Origin: CAZCJU01 sp964498965
GTDB lineage: Bacteria; Bacillota; Clostridia; Oscillospirales; CAG-272
DNA: 64,000 bases
Direction: 5' to 3'
NCBI GenBank assembly: GCA_964498965.1
Contig: CAZCJU010000002.1
Coordinates: forward strand, 1 to 64,000
The notes under the pieces were generated by a model, which was not told where the DNA came from, did no database searches, and worked only from the letters and a program-made list of their open reading frames with translations. Position numbers and translations under genes: made by a program. Shown here piece after piece: positions 52,350 to 60,780 of the stretch; position 1 is the stretch's first letter, and each line of letters starts with the position of its first letter.

Positions 52350-53498
52350 TTAACCTCCTGAATATTTAATATCCAAGTGCCGTTTGTCGTTGTATGAACA
52401 GACACTTAAAACGGCACCTAAACACATATAAAGAGCGAGAACCGACGAGCCGCCGGAACTCATGAATGGCAGGGTAATACCGATTACGGGCAACATTCCC
52501 AGACACATTCCGACGTTTTCAAGCGTTTGAAAAATAAAAACCGCCGCCACACCCGTGCAAATGTATGTACCGCACGCCGTATTACTGCGTCTTGCTATAA
52601 TAAGAATCCGTACAACAAGCAGTATCATCAATGCGAAAAATATAAGTAGCCCCACAAAGCCGAATTCCTCGGCCATAACGGCAAATATCATGTCCGTTTC
52701 TCTTGCGGGCAGCACAGCTTCACTCGGATTCTGCGACAGCGTTCCGTTTTTGTAGCCGCAACCGAAAAGTCCGCCGTTCGATATCGCTTTCATGCTCTGC
52801 ATTGCTTGATAGCCGTAACCGGTGGGATCTTGAGATGGGTCAAAGCCGACAAGAATACGCATCTGCTGGTATTTATCCAAAAATTTCCACAAAATCGGTG
52901 CTGCCGCACAAACCACGACTAATGCACCGGCGTAATACCATAGGCTTAAGCCCGCCGCAAAGCACATAAGTACAATTATACATATAAACATTATTGCCGC
53001 ACCGAGGTCACCCTCAAGCATGAGAAATATAAGCAGTATTCCCGCATGAATCATTAGCTGTAAAATACTCGAAAACTTGTTTATATCGTTTTTCAGCTTT
53101 GACAGGTGATACGAAAACGTCAGAATGAATATGAGCTTAACGACCTCCGACGGCTGGAAACTGTAATTGATTACCGGAATCGTGATCCAGTTCTTGTTGT
53201 TTCCACCCCGTCCGCCCATTATAAGCGGTAACAGCAGTAAAAACAATGCGCCGAAGAACATCGGAAATTTAAATCGCTTGCACATCTCTTCGTAATCCAG
53301 CAGTGCTATGACCAGCATACAGGCTATACCCAATGCCGTAGCTACTATCTGCATTTTAACGAGTCTTGGCGTTTCGAGATACGCCGAAGCCGAGGAAACA
53401 ACGATTATTCCGTAGACAGAAAGAGTTAAAGCGGTGAGGATAAGTATCAGATCGATGTTTTTAAATGCGTGCAGAAACCTGTTTTCGCGTATCCGCAT
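52350..53498 (-). CDS. SEDS-family cell-wall polymerase (RodA/FtsW/SpoVE)
   Basis: 382 residues with about ten membrane helices. The SEDS motifs are NWITIPVINYSFQPSEVVKLIFI (~103), MLEGDLGAAIMF, RILVGFDPSQDPTGYGYQAMQS (extracellular loop), ETDMIFAVMAEEFGFVG and LPFMSSGGSSVLALY. It is a peptidoglycan glycosyltransferase or its sporulation counterpart; I cannot separate RodA from SpoVE. AAGGGGGG precedes the ATG. It is between proS and metY with a 42-bp gap to proS. Confidence 0.92.
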   Translation of the reverse strand: MRIRENRFLHAFKNIDLILILTALTLSVYGIIVVSSASAYLETPRLVKMQIVATALGIACMLVIALLDYEEMCKRFKFPMFFGALFLLLLPLIMGGRGGNNKNWITIPVINYSFQPSEVVKLIFILTFSYHLSKLKNDINKFSSILQLMIHAGILLIFLMLEGDLGAAIMFICIIVLMCFAAGLSLWYYAGALVVVCAAAPILWKFLDKYQQMRILVGFDPSQDPTGYGYQAMQSMKAISNGGLFGCGYKNGTLSQNPSEAVLPARETDMIFAVMAEEFGFVGLLIFFALMILLVVRILIIARRSNTACGTYICTGVAAVFIFQTLENVGMCLGMLPVIGITLPFMSSGGSSVLALYMCLGAVLSVCSYNDKRHLDIKYSGG

Positions 53499-53540
53499 AC
53501 TTATCCCCCCTTAATATTCGTAAAGACAAGTGCCGAGTGT

Positions 53541-54974
53541 TTAATAAGCCTTGCCCCAGTAAACGAGCTTTGTCGCCGGTCTGCCGCAACAGATACATTT
53601 GTCACCGCAAGCACCCTCGCCGAACGGAATGCAACGTGAAGTAACATCGGCAAGTTCTTTGAGCTTCTCTTCGCATTCACGGTCACCGCACCACATGGCA
53701 CGTATAAATCCGGGCTTTGTTTTAGCACTTTCGATAAATTTGTCAAGCTCCGTTTCGGTCGAAGTCATTTCGCGGCGACGCAGGAAAGCTTTTTCATACA
53801 GTGTCGCTTTATACTCGTCAAGCATTTTCAGCACGGTGTCCGCAAGATCGACTAGAGAAACGAAGGCTTTTTCTCTGTTATCTCGGCGAACTATCACACA
53901 TTGATCGTTTTCGATATCCCTCGGACCGATCTCTATTCTGAGCGGTACACCCTTCATTTCGTATTCCGCAAATTTCCAGCCGGCAGTCTGCTCGCTTTCA
54001 TCGAGCTTGACTCTGACAAAGGGCTTAAGTGTTGCGGCGATCTCACGGCACTTTTCAAGCACACCGGGCTTGTGCTGTGCTACGGGAACTATTACCGCCT
54101 GTATGGGAGCGACCGCAGGGGGGAGTACAAGACCGCTGTCGTCACCGTGTGCCATGATTATCGCTCCGATCATTCTCGTCGAAGCACCCCAAGAGGTCTG
54201 ATGCGGGTTCTTGAGCTTGTTGTCCTTGTCGAGATATTGTATTCCGAACGCTTTGGCAAAACCGTTTCCGAAATAATGACTCGTACCGCCTTGGATAGCC
54301 TTGCCGTCATGCATGAGTGCCTCTACCGTGTATGTCGCTTCCGCACCGGCAAATTTTTCCTTGTCGGTCTTTCTGCCTCGAATTACGGGAATCGCAAGCT
54401 CCTTTTCATAGAAGTCCGCATATATGTTAAGCATCTGCAGGGTTTCCGCCTCGGCATCCTCGGCGGTAGCGTGCATTGTGTGTCCCTCTTGCCATAAAAA
54501 TTCACGACTGCGTAAAAACGGACGTGTCGTCTTTTCCCAACGCACGACATTGCACCACTGATTGTACAGCTTAGGCAGATCACGATAGGACTTTATAATA
54601 TCTTTGTAGTGATCGCAAAAAAGCGTTTCCGATGTTGGACGTACACACATACGCTCGGCAAGTTGCTCATTGCCGCCCATGGTCACCCATGCGGTCTCGG
54701 GTGCGAAGCCCGCAATATGCTCCTTTTCCTTATTCAAAAGCGACTCCGGAATGAAAAGCGGCATATATATATTTTCATGTCCCGTTTCCTTGAAGCGTTG
54801 ATCGAGAATCTTTTGAATATTCTCCCAAATAGCATAACCGTACGGACGTATTATCATGCAACCCTTTACACCGGAATAGTCGATAAGATCGGCTTTTTTT
54901 ACTATGTCCGTGTACCAACGTGCAAAATCCTCTTCCATAGAGGTTATCTGTTCAACAAGTTTTTTATCTGCCAT
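53541..54974 (-). CDS. proS: Prolyl-tRNA synthetase, short archaeal/eukaryal type
   Basis: 477 residues. It is the type without the bacterial editing insertion: class II motif 1 region KGCMIIRPYGYAIWENIQ (~38), motif 2 RPFLRSREFLWQEGHTMHAT, motif 3 region HQTSWGASTRMIGAIIMAHGDDSG and a C-terminal zinc-like tail with CGDKCICCGRPA. The C-terminal anticodon-binding domain is complete. It attaches proline to tRNA-Pro. The start has AAGGAG upstream. The promoter at 55027-55055 is a consensus one, and an inverted repeat covers its -35 box. I see no T-box. Confidence 0.95.
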   Translation of the reverse strand: MADKKLVEQITSMEEDFARWYTDIVKKADLIDYSGVKGCMIIRPYGYAIWENIQKILDQRFKETGHENIYMPLFIPESLLNKEKEHIAGFAPETAWVTMGGNEQLAERMCVRPTSETLFCDHYKDIIKSYRDLPKLYNQWCNVVRWEKTTRPFLRSREFLWQEGHTMHATAEDAEAETLQMLNIYADFYEKELAIPVIRGRKTDKEKFAGAEATYTVEALMHDGKAIQGGTSHYFGNGFAKAFGIQYLDKDNKLKNPHQTSWGASTRMIGAIIMAHGDDSGLVLPPAVAPIQAVIVPVAQHKPGVLEKCREIAATLKPFVRVKLDESEQTAGWKFAEYEMKGVPLRIEIGPRDIENDQCVIVRRDNREKAFVSLVDLADTVLKMLDEYKATLYEKAFLRRREMTSTETELDKFIESAKTKPGFIRAMWCGDRECEEKLKELADVTSRCIPFGEGACGDKCICCGRPATKLVYWGKAY

Positions 54975-55026
54975 AACAGTGGTATCTCCTTAAACAAAGT
55001 GTATCATAAATTATTATAACCGCAAT

Positions 55027-55055
55027 ATTATAACTCTGTTTTGCGGTGTTGTCAA
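55027..55055 (-). promoter_or_regulatory. Consensus promoter of proS
   Basis: On the minus strand TTGACA (55055-55050), 17 bp and TATAAT (55032-55027): a perfect sigma-A consensus. A second weak -10-like TATGATACACT lies nearer the gene. Confidence 0.8.
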
Positions 55056-55065
55056 TACCGCAAAA
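55039..55065. promoter_or_regulatory. Inverted repeat over the proS -35 box (operator candidate)
   Basis: TTTTGCGGT (55039-55047) and ACCGCAAAA (55057-55065) form perfect 9-bp arms around a 9-bp centre that contains the -35 hexamer. Confidence 0.55.
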
Positions 55066-55087
55066 GCGAAAAATTATCGGTAAAGAC

Positions 55088-55116
55088 TTGAAAAAACGAA
55101 CAAAATGCTGTATAAT
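55088..55116 (+). promoter_or_regulatory. Promoter of the radical SAM gene
   Basis: TTGAAA (55088-55093), 17 bp and TATAAT (55111-55116). It is followed by an 11-bp repeat leader (55122-55176) before the ATG at 55189. Confidence 0.75.
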
Positions 55117-55121
55117 CGACC

Positions 55122-55176
55122 GAAGTACTGCTTGAATACCGCTTAAGTACGACAGAAGTACGATCGAATAACGATA
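55122..55176 (+). repeat. Degenerate 11-bp tandem repeat in the leader
   Basis: Five consecutive 11-nt units: GAAGTACTGCT, TGAATACCGCT, TAAGTACGACA, GAAGTACGATC, GAATAACGATA. Sequence drift is strong but the period is constant. Confidence 0.5.
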
Positions 55177-55188
55177 AGAGGTCTTAGA

Positions 55189-56151
55189 ATGACGCAAAAA
55201 CAAACAAATCCGTTTGAATATACCGACAGCAATAAGCGGTATCATACGTACGACTACTTCATGAAACGTAAATTCGGAATGAAATGTGCAAAGCTTTCAC
55301 TTGACGGAGGTTTTACCTGCCCGAATAGGGACGGAACACGAGGAAAAGGCGGGTGCGTGTATTGCTCGTCAAGCGGAAGCGGCGAATTTACGCAAAAGGG
55401 AAGTATAAAAGAGCAAATAGCCGCCCAAAAATCGGTTTACGAAAGAAAATGGGGACAAAATAAGCTCGGATATATTGCGTATTTTCAGGCAAACACAAAT
55501 ACATATGCACCCGTAAATGTGCTTGAAAGATTGTATTGCGAGGCCCTCGAGCAGAAAGACGTTGTCGGCATGAGCGTTGCGACACGTGCCGATACACTGC
55601 CCGACGACGTGTGCGAACTTCTCGGAGAGCTTTCGCAAAATACATTTCTTACGGTGGAGCTGGGCTTGCAGACCTGCCATGACAGCACAGCCGAGAAGAT
55701 CAATCGTTGCCATACGACAAAAGAATTTTTGCACGGCTATGAGAAGCTGAAAAAATATGACAATATACGTATTTGCGTGCATATAATAAACGGCTTGATG
55801 GGTGAAGATCCGAAAATGATGTTGGAAAATGCCGAATTTGTGTCGAATATAGGTGCGGACGGCATAAAAATACATTCATTGCTCGTCCTCGACGACAGCA
55901 CGCTCGGCGGCGAATACCGAAGAAAGCCGTTTAAACTTCAAAGCCGAGAAGAATATATTAAAACCGTTGTTATGCAGCTCGAACATATCTCACCGCACAT
56001 CGTTGCCGAACGGCTTACAGCCGATCCCGATCCGTCCGAATTGCTTGCACCCGAGTGGACGAAAAATAAGATCGAGATCCTCAACGGTATAGATAAAATG
56101 ATGTATTCCGAAAATACATATCAAGGAAAACTTTTACGTGCCGAAATATGA
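55189..56151 (+). CDS. TIGR01212-family radical SAM protein
   Basis: 320 residues. The [4Fe-4S] region has the spaced Cys of this family, GGFTCPNRDG...GGCVYCSSSG (~42-66), then VELGLQTCHDSTAEKINR and IKIHSLLVLDDSTLG. YhcC-like members have no firm substrate. The start is ATG 55189 with AAGAGG upstream. The end overlaps the convergent P-type-ATPase-like gene by 18 bp. Confidence 0.88.
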   Translation: MTQKQTNPFEYTDSNKRYHTYDYFMKRKFGMKCAKLSLDGGFTCPNRDGTRGKGGCVYCSSSGSGEFTQKGSIKEQIAAQKSVYERKWGQNKLGYIAYFQANTNTYAPVNVLERLYCEALEQKDVVGMSVATRADTLPDDVCELLGELSQNTFLTVELGLQTCHDSTAEKINRCHTTKEFLHGYEKLKKYDNIRICVHIINGLMGEDPKMMLENAEFVSNIGADGIKIHSLLVLDDSTLGGEYRRKPFKLQSREEYIKTVVMQLEHISPHIVAERLTADPDPSELLAPEWTKNKIEILNGIDKMMYSENTYQGKLLRAEI

Positions 56152-58650
56152 TACGGCATACGAAATGATTATCCAGAACAGCTGATAGAGTGTTATGTAG
56201 AAAGCGTTCAAATGAGAATTCGAACCCGAAAGAAGCGTTAAAAGTATTATTACCGCTCCTATCATGTAGGATAATATTGCCGTAAGAATACCGGTACGGA
56301 CGGTGCTGCGTGTCCTCTGACATAGGTTGAGCGTCCTAAGCAGGGACTTCGGCGAACCTTTGGAAATGATGTCGGCATCTGCGTTTTGTTTTGTTTCCGA
56401 CATTTCGGATGCGTCATTGCATTTAAGCACCCTTATCGGGTATTTGTTGATATCTATCACATTGGAGAGCAGTGCGGTATCAATGTTCGGATCGAATGTT
56501 TTTACGGCAATGCAAACACCGCTTTCCGCCAATTGCTTCAGCTCATCCGCAAAATCCGTGTCGATGTTGTATTTTATACTCATTTTGGAAATGATGCTTC
56601 CGTTAGATGCAACGTACATTATCCGCTTGTCGTTGCTCGTTTCGGAGCTTTCATCCTCGGAGGTGTAATGAGGAAGCATTCCATGCTCCTCCATATATGC
56701 GGCGGAACCTATCAAAACGCAATCATTGTCCACCATAGCTTCCACTCCGTCGTCGAGAACCGAAATTATTCGCACACTGTCCGAAAGCGACAGTTCTTTT
56801 ACCGTACTTGCGAATACAGTACCCAACGGACCGCCGAGCTTCTTGAATACACTTGCCAAAACAAACATCGTGTAATCCACACGTCCCGTGTCGTATTGCC
56901 TGAAATCACTTGTTTTTATGCCGTATGCGGGGAATATTTCCTTGTCCTCAAAGGATATGACGGAGGCGTTTGCAAAATCGTCTGCGGCACTTTCGCCTAT
57001 AAACGCACTGTCAAGCCCAAAGGAAGCAGTTGCAAGCCTGTAAAACGGTAGGGTGAACGATGCGAATATTCCGCATGGCAGAATCACGCTTGTACAAGCA
57101 AATGCCGTCGATATCGAATCCGAAAGAGTGTTTTTCGCAAAAAGCATGATTGCGGCAACAAGTATGAAAACGGAGGGAACTATGGGCAGAAATATATTGA
57201 GTACCGATTTGTCACGACAGTTACTGCGACTGTGTGAGAAGAAATTGCCGACGAAAGAGGTCTTGTTTATCTTCATCATTTTCGCATTTTCCGGTAAATG
57301 TGCGAAAATATCGCTGTTTGACTTTTCCTCGTCGCTTATATCATAAGCCTCGAGAACGTATTTCGGTTTGACGGAACAAGCTATGCGAAATGACAATATC
57401 TCACGCTTGAGCGTTCGCTTTTGTGCGACGAGCGTGCATATGATACATAATGCCGCCGGCGAAAAATAAGTCGTGCCTAAAGAGCTTGCTGCGGTCGCCG
57501 CAGTATATGCACCGTAAAGCACGGTCAAAATGACATCGATCGCCGTGAGCGATTCAAGCCGGCAACAGCCCGAAAAAACGGACTTTAAACCGTCGGCTAT
57601 GTACGTAAAGCAAAGAGCGGACGAAAAAACGAAAAGCTGAAGAAGTATAAGCACGTAGACCGTCGGATTTTTGTCTAAGCTCATGAAATGAGGAAATTTC
57701 GCACCGAAAAACGCCGATGCTTCAATCAAAAGTATCACACAGGCGATGATAACGGAAAGTGCCGTTCTTACGTTCAATGACTTGTATTGATGCTTTTGGT
57801 ATTCCGAAAAGGTCTTTTTTTGATTCATGGAAGTGAATTCGCAACCGGGTGCGGTGCGCTGACGGCTTTTCGCTTTTTCCGTTCTCTTTTTTATACGCTT
57901 TTCTTTTTCCGCACGCTTTTCTTCCTCCGTCTGTACCTCGCTGTAAAGCGAATCAAGATCGTATTTGAGTTCGCTTTTAACCGTTGCGGAATCGCCGAGT
58001 GCGTTCATTATTTTGTTTTCGTCCTCGGTGTAACCGTAATCGTCTGTTGATTCGGATTCGCTGTCCGAAACATAAGTCTGATTGAACGGTACACGCTCTG
58101 TGCCGCTTGTAGCGGTATCCGAAGTGTGCTTTTTTTCTTGCGGTTGCTCGATATCCGCATCGTCGGATGCCGGTTCGGCATCGTCAACGTCGATCATTTT
58201 TGTGTCCGAATTCGGCTTTTTTTCTTTGACTATATAATCGCAGGTTATCTCGTCATCGGAGGACGAAAGTATATCGTCGCCGCCGTCGCCGAATATCCGG
58301 TCGAGTGTGTCGGAAAAGCCGAGCAAGCCGTCGTCAAATTCAAACGGAGTGATCTCGTCGGTTTCGCTTGCGAGCGTGTCGAATACGGACGTGTCAAACG
58401 GTGCGTCGGAAGCTTTTTTAACACTTTTTTCGTCCGTGCCGTCGTTCGACTTGGTGCAGATCAACGTGTCGTCAAATTCCGACGGCTCTCCTTTTGCAAT
58501 CGCTTCATCGTCTGCATGAACGGCTTCGTTTTCGTGCGAAACCTCCGAAATGTCCTCATCCTCGTCCTCGCCGGATATGCCCAAAACTCTGTTAAGCTCC
58601 TTTACAAGCTCTTTGGGCGACAGCTCTTTACCGTCGTTGCCGTTAGCCAT
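56134..58650 (-). CDS. Degenerate P-type-ATPase-like membrane protein
   Basis: 838 residues. Residues 1-~280 are acidic, Ser/Asp/Glu-rich and probably disordered, ending in a Lys/Arg/Glu helix (~242-264). Membrane helices follow at about 297-316, 330-351, 367-386, 396-410, 486-505 and 515-537. The sixth contains LPCG (524-527), where heavy-metal ATPases have CPC. A P/N-type cytoplasmic region (~545-765) follows, with VISFEDKEIFPAYGIKT aligning to the fDKTGTLT phosphorylation loop but lacking it, and DDGVEAMVDNDCVLIGSAAYMEEHG resembling the ATP-binding domain. Two last helices are at ~787-838. No DKTGT or GDGxND is found, so pumping is unlikely. ATG 58650 has AAAGGAGG upstream and overlaps rlmB by 8 bp. 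Confidence 0.62.
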   Translation of the reverse strand: MANGNDGKELSPKELVKELNRVLGISGEDEDEDISEVSHENEAVHADDEAIAKGEPSEFDDTLICTKSNDGTDEKSVKKASDAPFDTSVFDTLASETDEITPFEFDDGLLGFSDTLDRIFGDGGDDILSSSDDEITCDYIVKEKKPNSDTKMIDVDDAEPASDDADIEQPQEKKHTSDTATSGTERVPFNQTYVSDSESESTDDYGYTEDENKIMNALGDSATVKSELKYDLDSLYSEVQTEEEKRAEKEKRIKKRTEKAKSRQRTAPGCEFTSMNQKKTFSEYQKHQYKSLNVRTALSVIIACVILLIEASAFFGAKFPHFMSLDKNPTVYVLILLQLFVFSSALCFTYIADGLKSVFSGCCRLESLTAIDVILTVLYGAYTAATAASSLGTTYFSPAALCIICTLVAQKRTLKREILSFRIACSVKPKYVLEAYDISDEEKSNSDIFAHLPENAKMMKINKTSFVGNFFSHSRSNCRDKSVLNIFLPIVPSVFILVAAIMLFAKNTLSDSISTAFACTSVILPCGIFASFTLPFYRLATASFGLDSAFIGESAADDFANASVISFEDKEIFPAYGIKTSDFRQYDTGRVDYTMFVLASVFKKLGGPLGTVFASTVKELSLSDSVRIISVLDDGVEAMVDNDCVLIGSAAYMEEHGMLPHYTSEDESSETSNDKRIMYVASNGSIISKMSIKYNIDTDFADELKQLAESGVCIAVKTFDPNIDTALLSNVIDINKYPIRVLKCNDASEMSETKQNADADIISKGSPKSLLRTLNLCQRTRSTVRTGILTAILSYMIGAVIILLTLLSGSNSHLNAFYITLYQLFWIIISYAVSYFGT

Positions 58651-59425
58651 TTTTCGACCTCCTTTGGTGTGCCGCCACGTTAAGCACCACGGCACCCGCC
58701 GCGGAAACGTTCAGGGAATTGATCTTGCCGTACATTGGTATTGAAATTATGTGATCGCATTTAGATCTTATAAGTTGCGAGATACCACCGTCCTCACCGC
58801 CGAGTACTATTGCCGCTCCGCAATCGAAGTCGGCATCGAAAACGTCGTTGCCGTCAGCCTCCGCTCCGAATATCCACAACCCGCTGTCCTTTAAGCGGTC
58901 GATAGTCGAAGCGAGGTTCGGTACTCTTGCGATGGGTAAATACGAGCAAGCTCCGGCGGCGGCTTTTAAGGTGACCGGCGTTACCTGACTGCATCTGCGT
59001 TTGGGTATGATAAGCCCGTGTACACCGGCACATTCGCAACTGCGTATAACGGCTCCCAAATTTCCGGGATCTTCTATACCGTCGGCGATAACGATAAACG
59101 GCTTTTCGCTCTTGTCCGCCGCACGGGCGAGTATATCCTCGATTCCGACGTACGAAACGCAGGAACAAACGGCGGCTACTCCCTGATGAACTCCTCGCAC
59201 ACAAAGCTCGTCCAGCTTGCTTTTGGTAACTTCGACTACCGGTATCTTCTTTTTCAGTGCAAGTGCGACTATCGTCGTTATCGAGCCTTCACGCTGACCG
59301 GCTTGCACGAAAAGCTTGTCCGCTTGCCCGTCGCTTTTCAAAAGCTCCATTACGGAATTTCTGCCGTAAAGTATGTTTTCCGGTGCGTGTTCTTTATGTT
59401 CTCTCTCTTTGATATCGTTTCTCAT
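58643..59425 (-). CDS. rlmB: TrmH/RlmB-family 23S rRNA 2'-O-methyltransferase
   Basis: 260 residues. An N-terminal substrate-binding domain (ENILYGRNSVMELLKS) is followed by the SPOUT fold motifs IADGIEDPGNLGAVIRSCECAG (motif 1, ~128), GGEDGGISQLI (motif 2) and ISIPMYGKINSLNVSAAGAVVL (motif 3). It methylates a ribose in 23S rRNA or a tRNA. AAGGAT lies before the ATG, with an extended -10 upstream. The P-type-like gene begins within its last codons. Confidence 0.93.
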   Translation of the reverse strand: MRNDIKEREHKEHAPENILYGRNSVMELLKSDGQADKLFVQAGQREGSITTIVALALKKKIPVVEVTKSKLDELCVRGVHQGVAAVCSCVSYVGIEDILARAADKSEKPFIVIADGIEDPGNLGAVIRSCECAGVHGLIIPKRRCSQVTPVTLKAAAGACSYLPIARVPNLASTIDRLKDSGLWIFGAEADGNDVFDADFDCGAAIVLGGEDGGISQLIRSKCDHIISIPMYGKINSLNVSAAGAVVLNVAAHQRRSKNG

Positions 59426-59474
59426 ATGTTGTTGATCCTTTTAGTTATTCCCGACGGATATATATACACGATAC

Positions 59475-59485
59475 ATTGTACCACA
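59475..59485 (-). promoter_or_regulatory. Extended -10 of rlmB
   Basis: On the minus strand TGTGGTACAAT lies about 50 bp before the rlmB start. A matching -35 box is not clear. Confidence 0.45.
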
Positions 59486-59533
59486 AAAAAACATTTTTGT
59501 ATAGTCCTTTTACAAATATTTTTATTAATTTTT

Positions 59534-59562
59534 TTGACATTTTACCTGAAATATCATATAAT
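59534..59562 (+). promoter_or_regulatory. Consensus promoter of mecA
   Basis: TTGACA (59534-59539), 17 bp and TATAAT (59557-59562): a perfect sigma-A match. Confidence 0.82.
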
Positions 59563-59603
59563 ATCGAAGCGAAACCGAATTTATTTCATGAAAGGCCGCT
59601 TGT

Positions 59604-60191
59604 ATGGAAATAGTGCTGCTCAGCGAAAACAAATTAAAGATCACGCTTTCGAGCGGTGATGTCGCCGTTCTCGGCTTTCCCGAGGAAACACAGGACGCCG
59701 AAAAGATCAAAGCCTCAAGGGCGTTTAAAAGCCTTTTGGAAACCGCAAAGATAAAGACCGGCTTCGATGTGAACGACAGCAGACTTTTCATAAGTATATA
59801 CCGTTGCCGAGATTACGGAATAGAAATGTATGTAACGAAATGCGGTAAAGATAAACAAAAAAACGGCAATTCCGAAAGAAAAGAAGCACTGATTTACAGA
59901 TTCGACACCTGCGAGAATCTGCTTCGAGCCTGTGCGGCATTGTATCGTTCGGAACACAAAAATACGAGTGACGCATATTGGGAATGCGACAACGACGGAT
60001 ACGCATATTATTTGAAGATAAACGGAGGCATGTCCGCTTACCTCCGATCCGTTGCGTGCGAGTACAGCGTCGGGAGGGAAAATATCACGGACGAAAGCGT
60101 TTCGGCACGTGTTTTCGAACACGGAAACATAATTTGTGAAAAAAATGCACTTGAAGTACTTGCAAAAACAGTACAAGATGTGGTATATTAA
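59604..60191 (+). CDS. mecA: MecA-like Clp adaptor protein
   Basis: 195 residues. The N-terminal substrate-binding domain starts MEIVLLSENKLKITLSSGDV and continues to GIEMYVTKCG, as in MecA (MEIERINENTVKFYISYGDI). The C-terminal domain (~100-190: FDTCENLLRACAALY, YYLKINGG) matches the ClpC-binding half. MecA hands substrates to the ClpC/ClpP protease; clpP is at 42.3 kb but clpC is not in the window. GAAAGGC lies before the ATG. Confidence 0.8.
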   Translation: MEIVLLSENKLKITLSSGDVAVLGFPEETQDAEKIKASRAFKSLLETAKIKTGFDVNDSRLFISIYRCRDYGIEMYVTKCGKDKQKNGNSERKEALIYRFDTCENLLRACAALYRSEHKNTSDAYWECDNDGYAYYLKINGGMSAYLRSVACEYSVGRENITDESVSARVFEHGNIICEKNALEVLAKTVQDVVY

Positions 60192-60219
60192 AGCGTAAGC
60201 TACGGAAAGGGTAAAAATT

Positions 60220-60780
60220 ATGTCGTTAAAAGATCTGTACGAATCGTGTGTTGAGTGCGATAAATGTGCGTTATGTAAAACAAGAACGAAGCTCGTGTTC
60301 GGGACGGGGAACGAAAATGCCGATGTTATGTTCGTCGGCGAAGCTCCCGGAGAAAGCGAGGATCTGAGCGGTATTCCTTTCGTCGGTCGTGCGGGAAAGC
60401 TTTTGGATAAGCTCTTAACAGCCTGCGATATCGACAGAGAACGGGTGTATATCACCAATATTCTGAAATGCCGACCGCCGAAAAACAGGGATCCGCAAAG
60501 CGAAGAAGAGGACGCTTGCATAGACTATCTTCGCTCGCAGGTGCGTTGCATCGAGCCGAAAATGATAGTATGCCTCGGTAGGATAGCCGCAATGAGATTG
60601 ATAAGCCCGAATTTCAAAATAACAGCACAACACGGAGTGTTCTACGAGAAAAAAGGTATATTGCTTACTGCGGTATATCACCCGTCGGCACTGCTGCGAG
60701 ATGTGAAGAAAAAAGACGATGCGATACTCGATTTGCAAAAGATAAAAAAATATGCGGACGAAAAGGAGCTTGAAATATGA
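60220..60780 (+). CDS. Type 4 uracil-DNA glycosylase
   Basis: 186 residues. Two N-terminal Cys (CDKCALC, ~10-16), the uracil-pocket GEAPGESEDLSGIPFVGRAGKLLD (~41), NILKCRPPKNRDP and a C-terminal YHPSALLR give the family 4 pattern with a [4Fe-4S] cluster held by four Cys. It removes uracil from DNA. GGAAAGGG precedes the ATG. The stop overlaps the AEC transporter ATG by 4 bp. Confidence 0.94.
   Translation: MSLKDLYESCVECDKCALCKTRTKLVFGTGNENADVMFVGEAPGESEDLSGIPFVGRAGKLLDKLLTACDIDRERVYITNILKCRPPKNRDPQSEEEDACIDYLRSQVRCIEPKMIVCLGRIAAMRLISPNFKITAQHGVFYEKKGILLTAVYHPSALLRDVKKKDDAILDLQKIKKYADEKELEI

Noticed and set aside
54975..55026. T-box leader for proS
   Set aside because: The leader is about 45 nt and has no T-box sequence or specifier hairpin.
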